From Nemania diffusa (taxonomy: Eukaryota; Ascomycota; Sordariomycetes; Xylariales; Xylariaceae): 64,000 nucleotides of DNA. The notes under the pieces were generated by a model. The model worked only from the letters and a program-made list of their open reading frames with translations, was not told the DNA's origin and did no database searches. Below, in pieces: positions 34,284-46,453 of this stretch. The DNA lies in assembly GCA_038501195.1 (NCBI GenBank), contig JBBPUQ010000009.1, positions 186,001-250,000 of the forward strand. Reading direction: 5' to 3'. The translations under genes were made by a program, and so were the position numbers. How positions within the stretch are numbered: position 1 is the stretch's first letter; every line of letters begins with the position of its first letter.

Positions 34284-37200
34284 GTTTGGGCTTGTCTTAC
34301 TTGCCTACCTACCTGTTTTTCCTCAATGCGAAGGGGAGTGGGAAAGGGGGAGGGGAAAGGAAGGGAGAAAAGGGCACGGATATTTAATTGGCGAGGGCCG
34401 CGCAAAAAAAAAGGTGATTTTCATTTTAGACCTGGTTATTTTTCCCCTAGGGGCTCTGGCGCGGTCGGGTCTTCTGCGCGCTTTACAACAGCTCGGTTAT
34501 CTTATGCATGGAAGTCGGAGTCTTCTCGTTGACCTTTTTTTGGACCATGTAGTGATAGGCTAGATGGGGGATGCGCGGCGTTAGAATGATGGAGTGGTGG
34601 GGAGATTAGGTTAGGTGTTTTGTTGTAAGTATTTAGTAATCGCTACACTTTGATTGATGAATTTCCTGTCTTAGGGGGTGCGTGAGATAGGGGGCTTTCT
34701 GTGATGGCGGTTGTGATTTGCTAGTCTGGTTAGAGTGTGATGATTATGTGAGGTGAGGTGATGTTGAAGATGGTGATTGGTTTGAGTAAAATTGGACTTG
34801 GCCGGTGTATGAGGAATTAATCTAGGTTTAGGACATGGGGTTACGGCGCGTTGGTTGGTGATGACGAAGGAGTTAACAAGTATTTTGAGATTGTTATATC
34901 AAGCTTGTGATAAATAGGTAGGTAAGTTTTAGTCACATTAAGCTCATGCGGATGCATCATTTGTTGGGTTTGGCCCTGGCTGATGCGGGGTGTTAGTGGT
35001 GAAGCCGAATACTTGCTTGCCTTGCTTCACCTTCACAGTGTGCACTGGAATGTCTACAAAAGTGTCAGGTTATACATGCTGTCTCGCGCGGAAAGTCGGG
35101 CATGCCATGGCTGTTAGACTAAATGAGGCAGCTGATTTCTTCCTATATATGCTTGTAGACTTGAGCGAGACGGCCGAGGCATGGAAAAGATCGGATACAT
35201 AATGTGAGGATTTGGGGGCGGTGCGGCTTAAAGAAGAGCTGTCTTGAAAATAGAGTGCTGTGCCGGGCGTAACTGCACATGATGGTGAGTCGAGGAGGAA
35301 TCATCTCACCCTGGTGACACTTTCTCTTCAGGGCAACTCTATATGAAACAGGAAGGATGATGTCCTACTAACACTGGCGAAAAAAATGCTAAATTTACTA
35401 AGCTACGTTTCTAGCTGAAGCCGTAGATAGATTCTTAAATTCTTATCGCGTAATGGAGATCGATACCTTCGGTATTAGTTACCGATTTGAGCGGGATGAG
35501 ACTTTAATCATTTACCAATAACTGCTTAGTCGCTTTTCGGCCCGCGCCGGAGATTGTAACTTGCTGTCTTGGGCTCATACACTGCACTGGGTATTCTGTA
35601 ATCAGAAGTTGACGCCACATTTTTACACTTGCAACCTATGCCTCTACGTTACTACGGCGTCATTAGTGAGCATTTAGTGGCCTCTCGGTTCCTGCGGAGT
35701 GAAGTCTGAGGGGTATGAAGGATAGATGGACGAACGGAAGAGATAAGTTGTGTTGGACTGAGGGCGACGTTATCATTTACTGACGCTGCATTCTGTGCCT
35801 AACGCCCGCTTGGTCTACACACCTCATCCCGATGGGGTGTTCTGTCGGCATCATGCCAATGTCATGTCACCAACTATAAGCAAATGCTGCATCGTTATCA
35901 AATAGGTCAGCCTCCAGACGTAACTGAGCAAGTTTGTGAGGGGTGCATGGAGATAAAGACTATCTGAGTGTTGTGGCCGTTTTTGGTGGCCATCAAGATT
36001 AACTACGCCGTTGGGTTGGTGATGTTGAGTAGAATTGAAGGGTATATATCGCGTAGTAACGTTGCACGGCTGGTGTCTTGTATCGTGGATACCTACTCTT
36101 ACAAGATGCGTTGACGCTATGAGATGGGGGAGAGTGGAAATTTAAGGATTAGAGTTGTCGCATGGGCTTGGCCTAGCCTTACCTCTTGGGGATTCGTCGG
36201 TCCTATGGCATCACCGAGATTACCGACCTCATGTAGGGTAGATAGAGAATCCGTCGATGGCAGGGTTGGCACAGGCATCGGGAGTGTGCAGTGGTGGTGT
36301 GTATTTTGTGTGTGGGCAGATAGTCAGGTCTGGTCAGGCTTGTCTACTTACCTGAAGCTGACAACAAACGGGTTAGTTGGCGATGGCTTTCGAAGTTTGG
36401 CCGGGGGTTCTCGCTCATATGATCGACGCACAAGCGGTAAGATAAGGTTTAGTTCAGGTTTAGTTCCCTTCTGGTAAGCTCTATCTTGTTCTCTTCTCTG
36501 GGGTTATAGACTGATAGTCCACGTATGCTTGGCACTTCAACTCTGACGTGCATGAGCACTTGACTGCATCCAGTGCATCTGTTTATCTAAACATCTGTCA
36601 CCAGGGACCCGTGCAAGACAGCACCTATCCACGGCAGGTTGCAACGGTGCTGCGTCAACTACCATACTGGGCGCATCCTGGGTACTATAGTTCCCAGTTT
36701 CTTACCAGGGGTTCCTCGTGGGGATGTGGCGTAAAATCCCCCCATTCGCCGAGTCCTGCCCCCTATTCTGGAATAGGAAGCTGGGGATGCAAGGGGCTAA
36801 TCGTAGCACGCACAAGCACGCGCATGAGACTTTGCGGTCGTGAGCTAATGACACCTCAACTTGTCTTGACTCCAAACAGTTAACCATGGCGACGCTGCAT
36901 TTGCTGGGACGACGTCCAGCAAGCGAGAGACACACAGGAGCAAGAAGCGGCCTCAATCTCATCAAGAGATGACGAATGCGTCTTTGGCGTTGGCTGGCGC
37001 ATGTCTCGCTTCGTGGAAACATGGCCGCATGGCCCAGTGAGGTGAAGGATCAGTTTACATGGCACCGGGTCTTACTTATTATTATTATTAGACATACCTA
37101 TTCTTTGCATATTAGAGCCTCCTCGCCAATTTCTGCCTAGGGCCCTGCCAAGCTCAGTTTCCGATCTGGGTGTTTGGTTGAATCCCGCGATTCCTTTGCG

Positions 37201-37938
37201 CACCGATCCGGAAGCTCGCTGGCGACTGGGCGGTTCGCCGATCACTGCCCTAGCCTCGACTCTAGAAGCAGCTATCCACCACGATGTGACTTGACTGAGC
37301 GTCCCTCACCAGGCGCGGTGGTAGAGCCCAACCCTCGGTGCCTGTCGATCTTATCCCCATTAGGGTCAAGCTCATCTTGATTGCTATTCGTCTATAGCTA
37401 ATCACCTGCTTGTATCATCCACTTGCCGTTCGTCAACCATGTAGCTATCGTGACTACTACCGGGACTAGGCGTTCACGGTAGGATGACCACCGCCGTGGC
37501 GAGAGCATGCTCTTGCAACAAGCCCCAATCCTGGATGTTACTATTCCAGACTGGTTGCCTTCGGAGGAATGAACCTTGACCTGGCCATAGCCTCGATCTC
37601 GTTGGCTCCGGGGGGTCGGGGAAGTGCCACTCGCCAATACCGCGTTATCATCGACCATAGGCTCGTAGGTTGCACGCGTGCCATGGGTCCCGCCATCTTA
37701 TGGTCGACCAGGCATACCCGATGATTGAGTAACGTTGATCCTGGAACAGCATTCCTGCCGATGGTTAAGGAATGCATTCATATATAATGGGAGACATCCT
37801 CACGTTTTTTCATGATTGGAAGCATCACGCCATCCAGACTTGGACATCTTATCAGCTCGAGCAGCTCTAGCTTCCACACTCCTTTTTCTTTATATAGTTA
37901 TAGCTCGGGCAGCTCCAGCTTGTCTCTCCTTCAATAAA
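34284..37938. other. 3.6 kb gene desert
   Basis: No supportable gene; open frames at 34990-35202, 36124-36477 and 36548-36883 are isolated and motif-free. TTATTATTATTATTA at about 37077-37091 is a microsatellite. CATATATAATGG near 37780 is a plausible TATA element for the chitinase gene about 160 bases downstream. Confidence 0.5.
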
Positions 37939-39510
37939 ATGGCTCCTTACCTTCCAAGCGTGGCTTCGATCGCCAGCATCCTCGCCCTTGCCCCGTCTGC
38001 TCTCGCCGGATTTGCTGGCTCAGGAATAGGCAATGTCGCTGTGTACTGGGGTAAGGAAATCACATCAGCTTCCTACAATCTCGTGCGTGGTATGTAGATT
38101 AGCTAACATGATCGACACAGGCCAGAACTCGGCTGGCGGCGCCACGACTCAGGCACGACTTAGCACATACTGCACAGGTAAGACAATTGCTGTACATCAC
38201 CTTACGTATGCAGAGGATCGCTAACTCGATGATTAGACAATGGGATTGACGTGAGATAATTACCGTGTGCTGCCAATGAAGAGGGTGTTCTAACAAGACG
38301 CACATAGGTCATCAACATCTCGTTCTTAACGGGCATCAAGACCCCGAGTACAAACTTCGCTAGTGCTGGCGATCTTTGCACTGCTATTGCCGGCACCAGC
38401 CTCCTAAGCTGTCCCCAGATCGAGTATGTCTCAGTTTACCAGAGTCTTGATAAGACATTACCGGGCTTTACCTAGACTAACACATAGTGCTATAGGGCGG
38501 ACCTCACGTACTGCCAGAGTCAGGGCAAGACCATCCTGTTGTCGATCGGTGGTGCCACCTACACCGAGGGCGGCTTCACCGACTCGGCATCTGCCACCGC
38601 GGCGGCAACCAACGTCTGGAATCTCTTCGGCACAAACACCGCGGCGGCGAACCGGCCGTTCGGTTCAGCCGTCGTCGACGGCTTCGACTTCGACTTCGAG
38701 TCCACAACACAGAACTTCGTACCCTTCGCCTCGCAGCTGCGCTCGCTCATGGACGCCGACGGCAGCAAGACGTTCTACCTCTCAGCGGCGCCGCAGTGCG
38801 TGTACCCGGACGCGGCGATGAACGACATGCTGGACGGGGCCATCTCGTTCGACTGGATCAACATCCAGTTCTACAACAACTACTGCGGCGTGATCAACTT
38901 CAACAACCCCAACGCGTGGAACTTCAACGTCTGGGACACGTGGGCGCACCAGACGAGCAAGAACCCCAACGTGCGCGTGCTCATCGGCGTGCCGGCCAAC
39001 ACGGGCGCCGGCGGCGGCTACGTCGACGCCTCGACGCTCGGCGGCATCATCTCCGCGACCAAGCAGTACACGAGCTTCGGCGGCATCATGATGTGGGACA
39101 TGAGCCAGCTCTTCACCAACACCGGCTTCCTGTCCAGCGTCGTGTCCTCGCTCGGCGGCAGCAGCGGTGGCGGCGGTGGTGGCTCTACGACGACCACTAC
39201 GAAAGCTGCTAGCACTACCACCGCCTCCAGCACGACATTGGCTACTAGCACACGCACAGCAACCACGACTGCGCCGGCGACCACCGGAGTTGCTCAATGG
39301 GGACAGTACGGACCTCCCTTTTCTTTTTTCCGCTTCCCTCCTTTTCCAAGCGAGTAAATGTACTCGAGATCAGCGCCATCATCCCTAAGACAGAAACAGT
39401 TTTCGCTAACCAGTTGCAGGTGCGGAGGTATCGATTACACAGGCCCGACGGTATGCGCGTCGCCGTACACGTGCGTCGTCGTTGGCGCCTACTGGTGGTC
39501 GTGTCAGTAA
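37939..39510 (+). CDS. Secreted GH18 chitinase (class III) with C-terminal CBM1
   Basis: Six exons (37939-38050, 38121-38177, 38237-38250, 38308-38423, 38496-39305, 39420-39510) encode 399 residues. Signal peptide about 1-23 (ends SALA). The GH18 barrel starts with NVAVYWGQNS; the second consensus LLSIGG is present and the catalytic motif is DGFDFDFE (about 161-168) with the acid E168 intact, so the enzyme should hydrolyse chitin. INIQFYNNYCG and MMWDMS mark the later barrel strands. A Ser/Thr linker (about 335-365) leads to a CBM1 module (about 366-399) with WGQCGG, four cysteines and the aromatic YWW end. CBM1 binds cellulose or chitin surfaces. Exon 3 is a 14-base micro-exon. The neighbouring gene is convergent. 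Confidence 0.95.
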
Positions 39511-40095
39511 GCTAAACGAGCGGCCGATAGTCGATTTCGACAATGATATCCCACACGCCGACGAAAAGGAGGTGCCGCGCATGGGGATGCAGAGGGATAG
39601 GAGGCGGTGTTACGCGACAGTTGTCGCCTAAGATCTGACGAAAGGGGCTTTGGTTTTGGTTTTGGTTCGGGTTGCCACCGGTCTGTGGCTCATTCATTCG
39701 CTCATCCATGCATTTGCTCTTGCAACATTCTTGTATATACTTGCAACTTCATCGGGATATACCCGCCAACATGCACATACGCTCTTACTACAATCAAACA
39801 AATATTATTTGATGCCACATGAAAGAGCAATATGCTCTGTCATCCACCTCAAAACATTAAGTCGATTTTAAGGCCCTTCGTCTTGGACTTGTCGAACATT
39901 ATTTAACCCTTAGAAGCGATATGTAGCACGTAACATATCTGCATTGAGACTCGAATGTCCTTCATATTGCGTGATATATTCTATGAAATCCAGAAACCCT
40001 TTCCAAAAAGAGGCAGGAAAATAACATACAATATAGAGAACCAGCTGCAACTATATAGAATCCCCACAACCCCCTTTTCCTCACAGGTCAGGTAA
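39511..40095. other. Convergent 3' intergenic region
   Basis: Between the chitinase (+) and the paraoxonase-like gene (-). Contains the repeat TTTGGTTTTGGTTTTGG near 39647. No gene is seen. Confidence 0.55.
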
Positions 40096-41558
40096 TCAGT
40101 CGCGCCAGACAAAAACACCCTTGGCATACAAGCCAGATATCACGCCCAACCCCCTATCCGAATCCCACGCCGCCGTCGCACTCGTCGGGTATTCCACGCC
40201 CGCATACAGCGTCTCAAGCCCTCCCTCCTCCGTCCACCTCGCCGCCCACGACGGCGCCATCAACGTCTTACACGTCTCCCGCATTTCCTCGTCCGCTGCC
40301 TCAAGCGCCTCAGGATCATTACAGATGTGCCGCGACGCCGCGAACTTACTGAGGCTCGGTGGATGCGGATGGCCCGCAATAAGCAACGCGCCGCTCCGCG
40401 CGAGCGCGAGGTTGTCCGGCGAGAACGGCACGCGAAAATCCGCCGCGCGCACGAACCTCGGCGGACCCAGCTCCCCGGCGCCCTTACCAATAGAGAACAG
40501 ATGCACGCGCGCCTTCGAAGACGAGGAGACGGCAGCAGTCGTAGCATTGAGCAGCGCAATGCCGTTCGCGAACGCGAGGCGCGCGACGACGCTCGCGCGC
40601 GGCGGGTCCGCCGCCACATCGACGTGCACGACGCTGCCGCCGGGCAGGCCGAGGTTCGTCTCGAGGCGGCTGAGCACGGGGTGCGCGCGGACGAGGAAGT
40701 GGTGGTCGTTGGTGACGTAGAACTCGCTGTGGCTAACCAGCGCGATGGCGTTGGGCGCGTGGAGGAGCGGGTGCTGGACGGAGCGCAGGTGCGTTGCCGT
40801 GTGCGCTGCCAGGTCCAGGCGGAACATCTCGATGGCCGGGGGGGCGTGGCGGCGGTGGTTGGTGACGAGGAGGGTGGAGGTGGCGTCGTCGTAGGCCATG
40901 CCTAGGCTGTGGAAGTTAGATTGGGAGGGGAAGTTGATGAATGTGAGTTCTTGGAGGGCTTCGTCGTCGGATAGGCCGGGTTTTGCGTAGTTGAATATGT
41001 AGAGCTTGCCGTTTTCTACGGGGCCAGGGAGGAATATGCCCTGTGGAGTTGTGGTATTAGTGAGATGGTGGAACATATGAAGCCGCAGATATGCATGCAG
41101 CCGGAATACGATGGTTCATATGAGTCTCAATGGCCGGATGACATAACTCATGATAAATAATAACAATCTCCATTTTCAATAAGTCACGATGAGTACTTAC
41201 CATGACGGTATTCCACCTCTCTCGACCGGGATCGCAGCCGAGGATAGCGATACCCTCTGACTCGACGAGCAGCGCATCCTCACAGCTCCGGATGCGATCG
41301 GAGAACCTGATCTCGTGCGACGCGAACGTGTTGACCTTGACTAGCCGATGAGGGGCATTCTTCCAGAACAGAGAAGCTACTTGCCCGCGCTCATAGGCGA
41401 AGGGCAGAAATAATGCCAAGGCGACGACAACCTATGTTATTCCCAATTAGCACCATTACTCCAGACGAATACTCTTAAACGCCATAGCCGGTCAAGTCTA
41501 AGATAGGAGTCCGGAGGAATAGAATGTTGGAACTTACGACTATAGCTTTGAAAGCCAT
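40096..41558 (-). CDS. Paraoxonase/SMP-30-type beta-propeller, membrane-anchored
   Basis: Three exons read on the minus strand (41558-41538, 41431-41201, 41040-40096), 398 residues; the first exon is only 21 bases (MAFKAIV) followed by GTAAGT. Residues about 3-18 are a hydrophobic signal anchor. The propeller begins with CEDALL and AILGCDPGRERWNTVM, continues with GKLYIFNY, FHSLGM, LLVTNHRR, HAPNAIALVS and FYVTNDHHF, and ends with a WDSDRGLGVISGLYAKGVFVW strand. HxLGM, PNAIA and TNDH match calcium-binding and catalytic-site regions of paraoxonase-like arylesterases/lactonases. Such proteins hydrolyse lactones or aryl esters; the substrate here is unknown. The high-GC reverse frame 40121-40720 is a shadow. 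Confidence 0.85.
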
Positions 41559-43907
41559 TGAGAAAAACAATGCTGTCCCACAAGAGCTGCAAGGTGGTGA
41601 TACGGGATGCCGGTCGGCAGTGCGAAAGGAAAGGTCTAGCTAGCCCGGGTCTGCCGGTCTGTATGTCCGTGTCAGGCAATTAGCGGGACCAATAATAAAG
41701 TGATAGCGTTGTCAGTAGGTACCAAACCTGCAGTGCAGGAGAGTATGAAGCTGAATAAGACGCGACTATACGCAATGTGGAAGAAGAGAAAACGACTTCG
41801 TACGTTTACGGCCCGCCTTGTTCGAGTGGTGACGTTCGCTCTCAGCCCTCTGCGCCAATCACTTTTGTTTGAAATTTTTATAATCTCAATTTTAACTATT
41901 TCCCGAGGGGTTCGGACATGTGATTTCCTACGGGGAGACCAAAGCGAATTGATATCTAGATAGTCAATCGTAGTTGTCGCTACTGTGCGGTCGAGTTTTT
42001 ACGGCCGGGTTTGGTGTTGGACAATTTCAGTGAATGCCGGCTGAGACCAATGTACCTACCGTATGGAATCTTCTATGCACTATGGCTTCGTACTGTACAT
42101 CCTAGGACATCATTCTGCAACTCGCACATCTCAATATAGGCATGGGAAAATGTGCCAACTTCTGTAATATAGAAAAAACAAAGGCAACGATTCAATCATG
42201 GTTATCATAACAAAGCTGTACTCACCTGGTTTAGCGATGAGGTCCGATTTGCAATATATTTGTCGTATTAGGATATCTCTAGATAGGGAAGGGAGAAAAT
42301 CATCTCTCTAACGAGCTTTACCTACTCCCCACCCTTATGCGTAAATAAATTTGTATTCGTGTTTATCATAAATGAGAGTCAACGGGCGATATATGATGTA
42401 CTTCCTTCTGTTGCGCGACTACTGTTTTTTTTGGTCTGTTGTTACAGAGTAGTTAAAGCGCATTGCCCTGTTAGGTTAGGCCATACCGTAGATTATTACG
42501 TGCATGATTCGGCCCGTGCCGGATACTCCATGCTTCGGCCGGCATTGAACGCTTAATTCCCGGAACCCGGTCGTAACTAAGCATCCAAGCAGATAGGTAG
42601 ATCAGATTCGCGAGGCCGGAAATCCTAAATAACGAACTACAAATAGCCGTTCTCGGCTTCAAGATTTCTTCAGCCTTGATTTCTCCGATGTTTTAATCTT
42701 GTACTCCTGATTAATGAGGCGGCATTCAAATGGAGAGACACGTTAGGGTCCCATATATAAGTCACTATGAACGGTCAGTATCATACTACAGTGTTCTAAT
42801 TCTGTTACGTAACAAATGAATAGCATCAAATACACGAGAATCACGAAGACTTGGCAGTTTTACACTATCGTACAATCTATTAGTATCAAGAGGCTTGATC
42901 TGCAACTACCTCTTTCGTGGTGACCATTCACCATCAGAAAACGTCCGTCTCTTGTATCATCATCCTTGGGCATAACCCACTTGATGCAGAGAAAGTCGCG
43001 TCATTTCCACCTCATTCATTCATGAATCCACTATTGTACACGGCTGCAGGATACCATCTGCAAAGAAAAACCCCGGCATCTCATTACCGCCCATTTTTTT
43101 GGTCCTTTTTTTGGTCTTTTCTATTTTCTTGTTCTCGGGAAAGATTTCGAGGTCCGGTCTAGCTGACAGAGAGAAGACCTGCGACGAAATTTCGTGTGCA
43201 CCTCCGTGGTACGTGAGAACGTCAGACCGATCCCACTTGGTGAAAGTGACGAACGGTTAAACTTTGGCGATGTCGGCAAGGAAGCAGCATCACCAAAGCG
43301 TCGAAGGGGAAATGAAATGAAACTTGTGTGTCCTGTGACCTAGGTCGTGCGCCAAGAAACGCACAGTTCTGTCTACCTGTTGCAGTATAGAGCAGAACCG
43401 ACCGGCCGAGGGAAAATACCGTTGCAATGGCAACGGTGGTGTCAGTTGACACCTGCGAAGTAAGGGGGAACGGGGAACGGGGAAGGGAAAAGAAAAATCA
43501 AATGACAACTATGAACTCCGAACTTTCGTGCCTGTGTCGGTGTCGTAGAATTGCTAGGCCGTGATCTGCTTTGCGCAGAGTTAATTAGTGAACGAGAAGA
43601 TCCGTTCATGGCCTAGCTTGCACAACACTGTCGGAAGATGGAGTGAAATAAAACGAATTAAAAACGTTGTTGGGTTATTATTGTCGTTGAGAGACAAACC
43701 CGAGAAGCGGAGGTTTGCGAGATGTCGAATTCACGTAATGAAAATCCATGGTTACGTCGACCATGGGCCGTGAAGAGGCTGGCTCTGGGATTGTGCGTCA
43801 GCCAAACTAGAAGTTGCTAAATACCTAGGGGGATGGGGAAATATGATGGGGGATGGGGAAATATGATGTTGCTTACCCTCACGACAGGCAAATGCATGAC
43901 TGCAAGT
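41559..43907. other. 2.3 kb intergenic region
   Basis: No supportable gene. A T-rich tract lies at 43090-43135, and an exact 20-base tandem duplication at 43828-43867 (listed separately). Confidence 0.5.
43828..43867. repeat. 20-base tandem duplication
   Basis: The unit GGGGGATGGGGAAATATGAT occurs twice head to tail with no mismatch (43828-43847, 43848-43867), just beyond the 3' end of the minus-strand gene that ends at 43908. Confidence 0.8.
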
Positions 43908-46453
43908 TTATTCAGAGGTCATCTGAACATCACCATCTCCAGTCTCTCCCTGTCCATCACCGTGGGAACCTTCATCCTGAACTTCGTTTGCGTTCTGGTT
44001 GTTGGAGGTATCGGTAATGCTCTGGGAAGACTCGACATTGTTATTAAATTGGAGGATAAGGTTCATCGGGTCGTCTTCCGCCAACGAGAAACCATTCGTC
44101 GGGTTGTCTTCCGCTGACAAGGGACCATCCAACTGGGAGCTTGGGAGAGGGTGCCAAATATTCAAGGGGCCAGGCAAAGCAGCACTAAACTCATTACCAT
44201 CCACCATCATATCAAGGCCTTCGATATCGAAAACATTATCAATGGCGGAGGAGGAGGTATCTAGAGGTGGAGGAAGGAGGGGGAGGTCTGGCGATAAGAA
44301 AACAGAGAATCCAAGTCCATAAATTCGGCGATAGGGTCAGCTGAGACCATGGGAGCAGTTGTGACCGCGGGTTCAGTTGTGAACACGGGATTAGTAACTA
44401 CGGGCTCAGTTGTAGCACCTGAGGCCATGGCTGAATCAAGAATCGAAGTGGTGTCGGCGAGAGAAGTGTTAGGCTCACTTGCGGGTATATTGGGAACAGG
44501 AAGTGTATCAGCCGACAAAGTAGAGCTAAAGCCAACTCCACTTAGTTCTGTATTAAAATCGACGGGGGGGAATGGAGTGGTTGATGTCAGCGGGGCACTG
44601 AAATTTGTGACAGTATCGAAGGAGGGGATCTGAGCATTAGATGTAAGTGTGAGGCCTGGGATAGACCGGATTCCCTGCATATTCATGAATGAGGGTACGG
44701 CATCCAGACCAGAAGCTGCGCTGGCCATATTGGTGACACTGGAGCCCATCATATTTCCCATGAAGGGATTCATTGGGACTTCGTGTTGATCCGGGAATAT
44801 GCCTTTATAAGTGACGGCGGTCGTAGAATCAGGCAAGCCTACGGCCATAGCATAATCGACATTGTCAGCGAGACATGTGGGTTGGTCTGCAGTAGCCAGT
44901 TCTGGATCAATAGCCGGTTCCATATTAATGTCGATCGAATGAAGAAAATGGGGACCTGGCTCTGTCGCGGCCGCATCAGTTTCAGCCGGCGTGGCCGGAC
45001 GCAGAGCAGCATAATATCGGCTGTCACCAGGGTGCATACCGAGGGTGATCATGTTGCACTTATTCGCATCTCTAGAGCGGTCGATGTGCGTAGGGGCAAC
45101 TAGCTCAGCGTATCGGTTGACATCTTGGGAGCCACCAGCACGCTGAAAGAAGAAGAGCCAGAGGTTTAACGTGTTATAGTACTCGGCGGGAGGTAACGGC
45201 ATTTTAGGTGCAGGAACTAAGGCTTTGTCCCCGACAACGCGGCACCAACCTAGTGTCTTATGAATGTCCCGAGTCAAGATGAACCTGAGGCGCCGATCTG
45301 CGCGTTGGCTTTCTTCGACCTGGGGGCGAGATCGGGCCGGATTATGATATTCAATAATACATCCCTGATTAATCATGAACATGCCTTTCCAAATCCCTCT
45401 GTAGAAGATATCGTCCGCCATTGCTAGCTGATGGTATTTTACAATCGCTCCTGGTGTATTCCGATACCTGCTTGTGTTACACTCGCGGTCAACTCGTTGT
45501 AAGATCGAGGCATTAAAGATGTCGTAACTATCCCTCATGATAAGGGCTTTTGGGACGTTAGGCTGCTGCCCATGACCACTGCTTGTGAAAGGATCAGATA
45601 AGCCAGAAGGTAGATACGACTCGGCTCCTGTTCGGTCGGGTACGAATGAGCTTGAGTAGTCTCGGTGAAGGAGTTCGCCCAATGAGAAATTACCGCGAGC
45701 CGTGTGGGAAGTCTGAGGTCCCGAAGTAATACTACGTGGACGCAAGGGAATATTCATGGTCCAATTATGGGAACTGTTAGAGTTTTGAACACTCTGAGCT
45801 CTTGCTGGTTTCGGCGTTTCCTCGTCGTCTTGAAGTGACAGCTTGCTTGGGGTTGGTGTATTCGGCATCTCCTGGATTCGCGGGTTCTGGTAGGACCCAG
45901 AAGCGAATAGATTTCTATTGACCCGTGATTGTGTACGACGATGGCTAGCACGTCTGTCTGGAACGCGGCCACCTGACGGACCTAGCCGTGGCACATACGC
46001 TACAGTTGAAGGTCTAGCGAATATGTTTGTGTTATTAAGGCCAGGGATGGGTCGGGGCGGAACCTGCGAGGCGGAGTTCATGTGAGGTGTGGGTTGAAGC
46101 TCTGAAGTAGACTGTGAAGCCACTCCCATGGTACTAGATTGACTGTTTAGGGTGGGGGCTTGAGATGTGCCGACCTGCTGCGGCAAAGACGCAGAATCTG
46201 TGTGTACAAGTTACGGTTAGGAGGGTGCAGAAGGATTTTGTAGCTTACGTTTAAAGACTTACTTTGAGCCTCCAAAGGGAGCAAGGTTTGGGACGCAATG
46301 TCGCGAAGATATGCTTCGTCAATTGTACCTTTGAACATGAGGAGGTTAGGAAATTGTGTTAGCTTCGACGGGTTTAAGAATTAAAGGTTTACCTTGGTTG
46401 GATGTGCCTTTTCCAGAGGCCTGGCTTTCCTCGTTACTCTCACGAGAAGACAT
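43908..46453 (-). CDS. Unrecognised low-complexity protein, possible transcriptional regulator; apparent frame change near C-terminus
   Basis: The clear model has three exons (46453-46393, 46328-46263, 46197-44261), 687 residues; donors GTAAAC and GTAAGT. The first 240 residues are Ser/Gln/Pro/Arg-rich and disordered. A folded core (about 245-400) contains AIVKYHQLAMADDIFYRG, a WKGMFMINQGCIIEYHNP strand pair, RRLRFILTRDIH and a LNLWLFFFQRAG helix. The remainder is Pro/Thr/Ser/Met-rich. The frame stops at 44261, but a second frame open from 44336 to a stop at 43908 continues the same kind of sequence, with an acidic DNVFDIEGLDMMVDG region and an Asp/Glu/Asn-rich tail. No canonical intron joins them; see findings. 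Acidic, disordered ends around a small domain suggest a nuclear regulator, but I know no family. The coding-strand upstream region (46670-46800) is C/T-rich, as in many fungal promoters. Confidence 0.7.

Noticed and set aside
40121..40720. 199-residue plus-strand frame
   Set aside because: Shadow of the paraoxonase-like gene.
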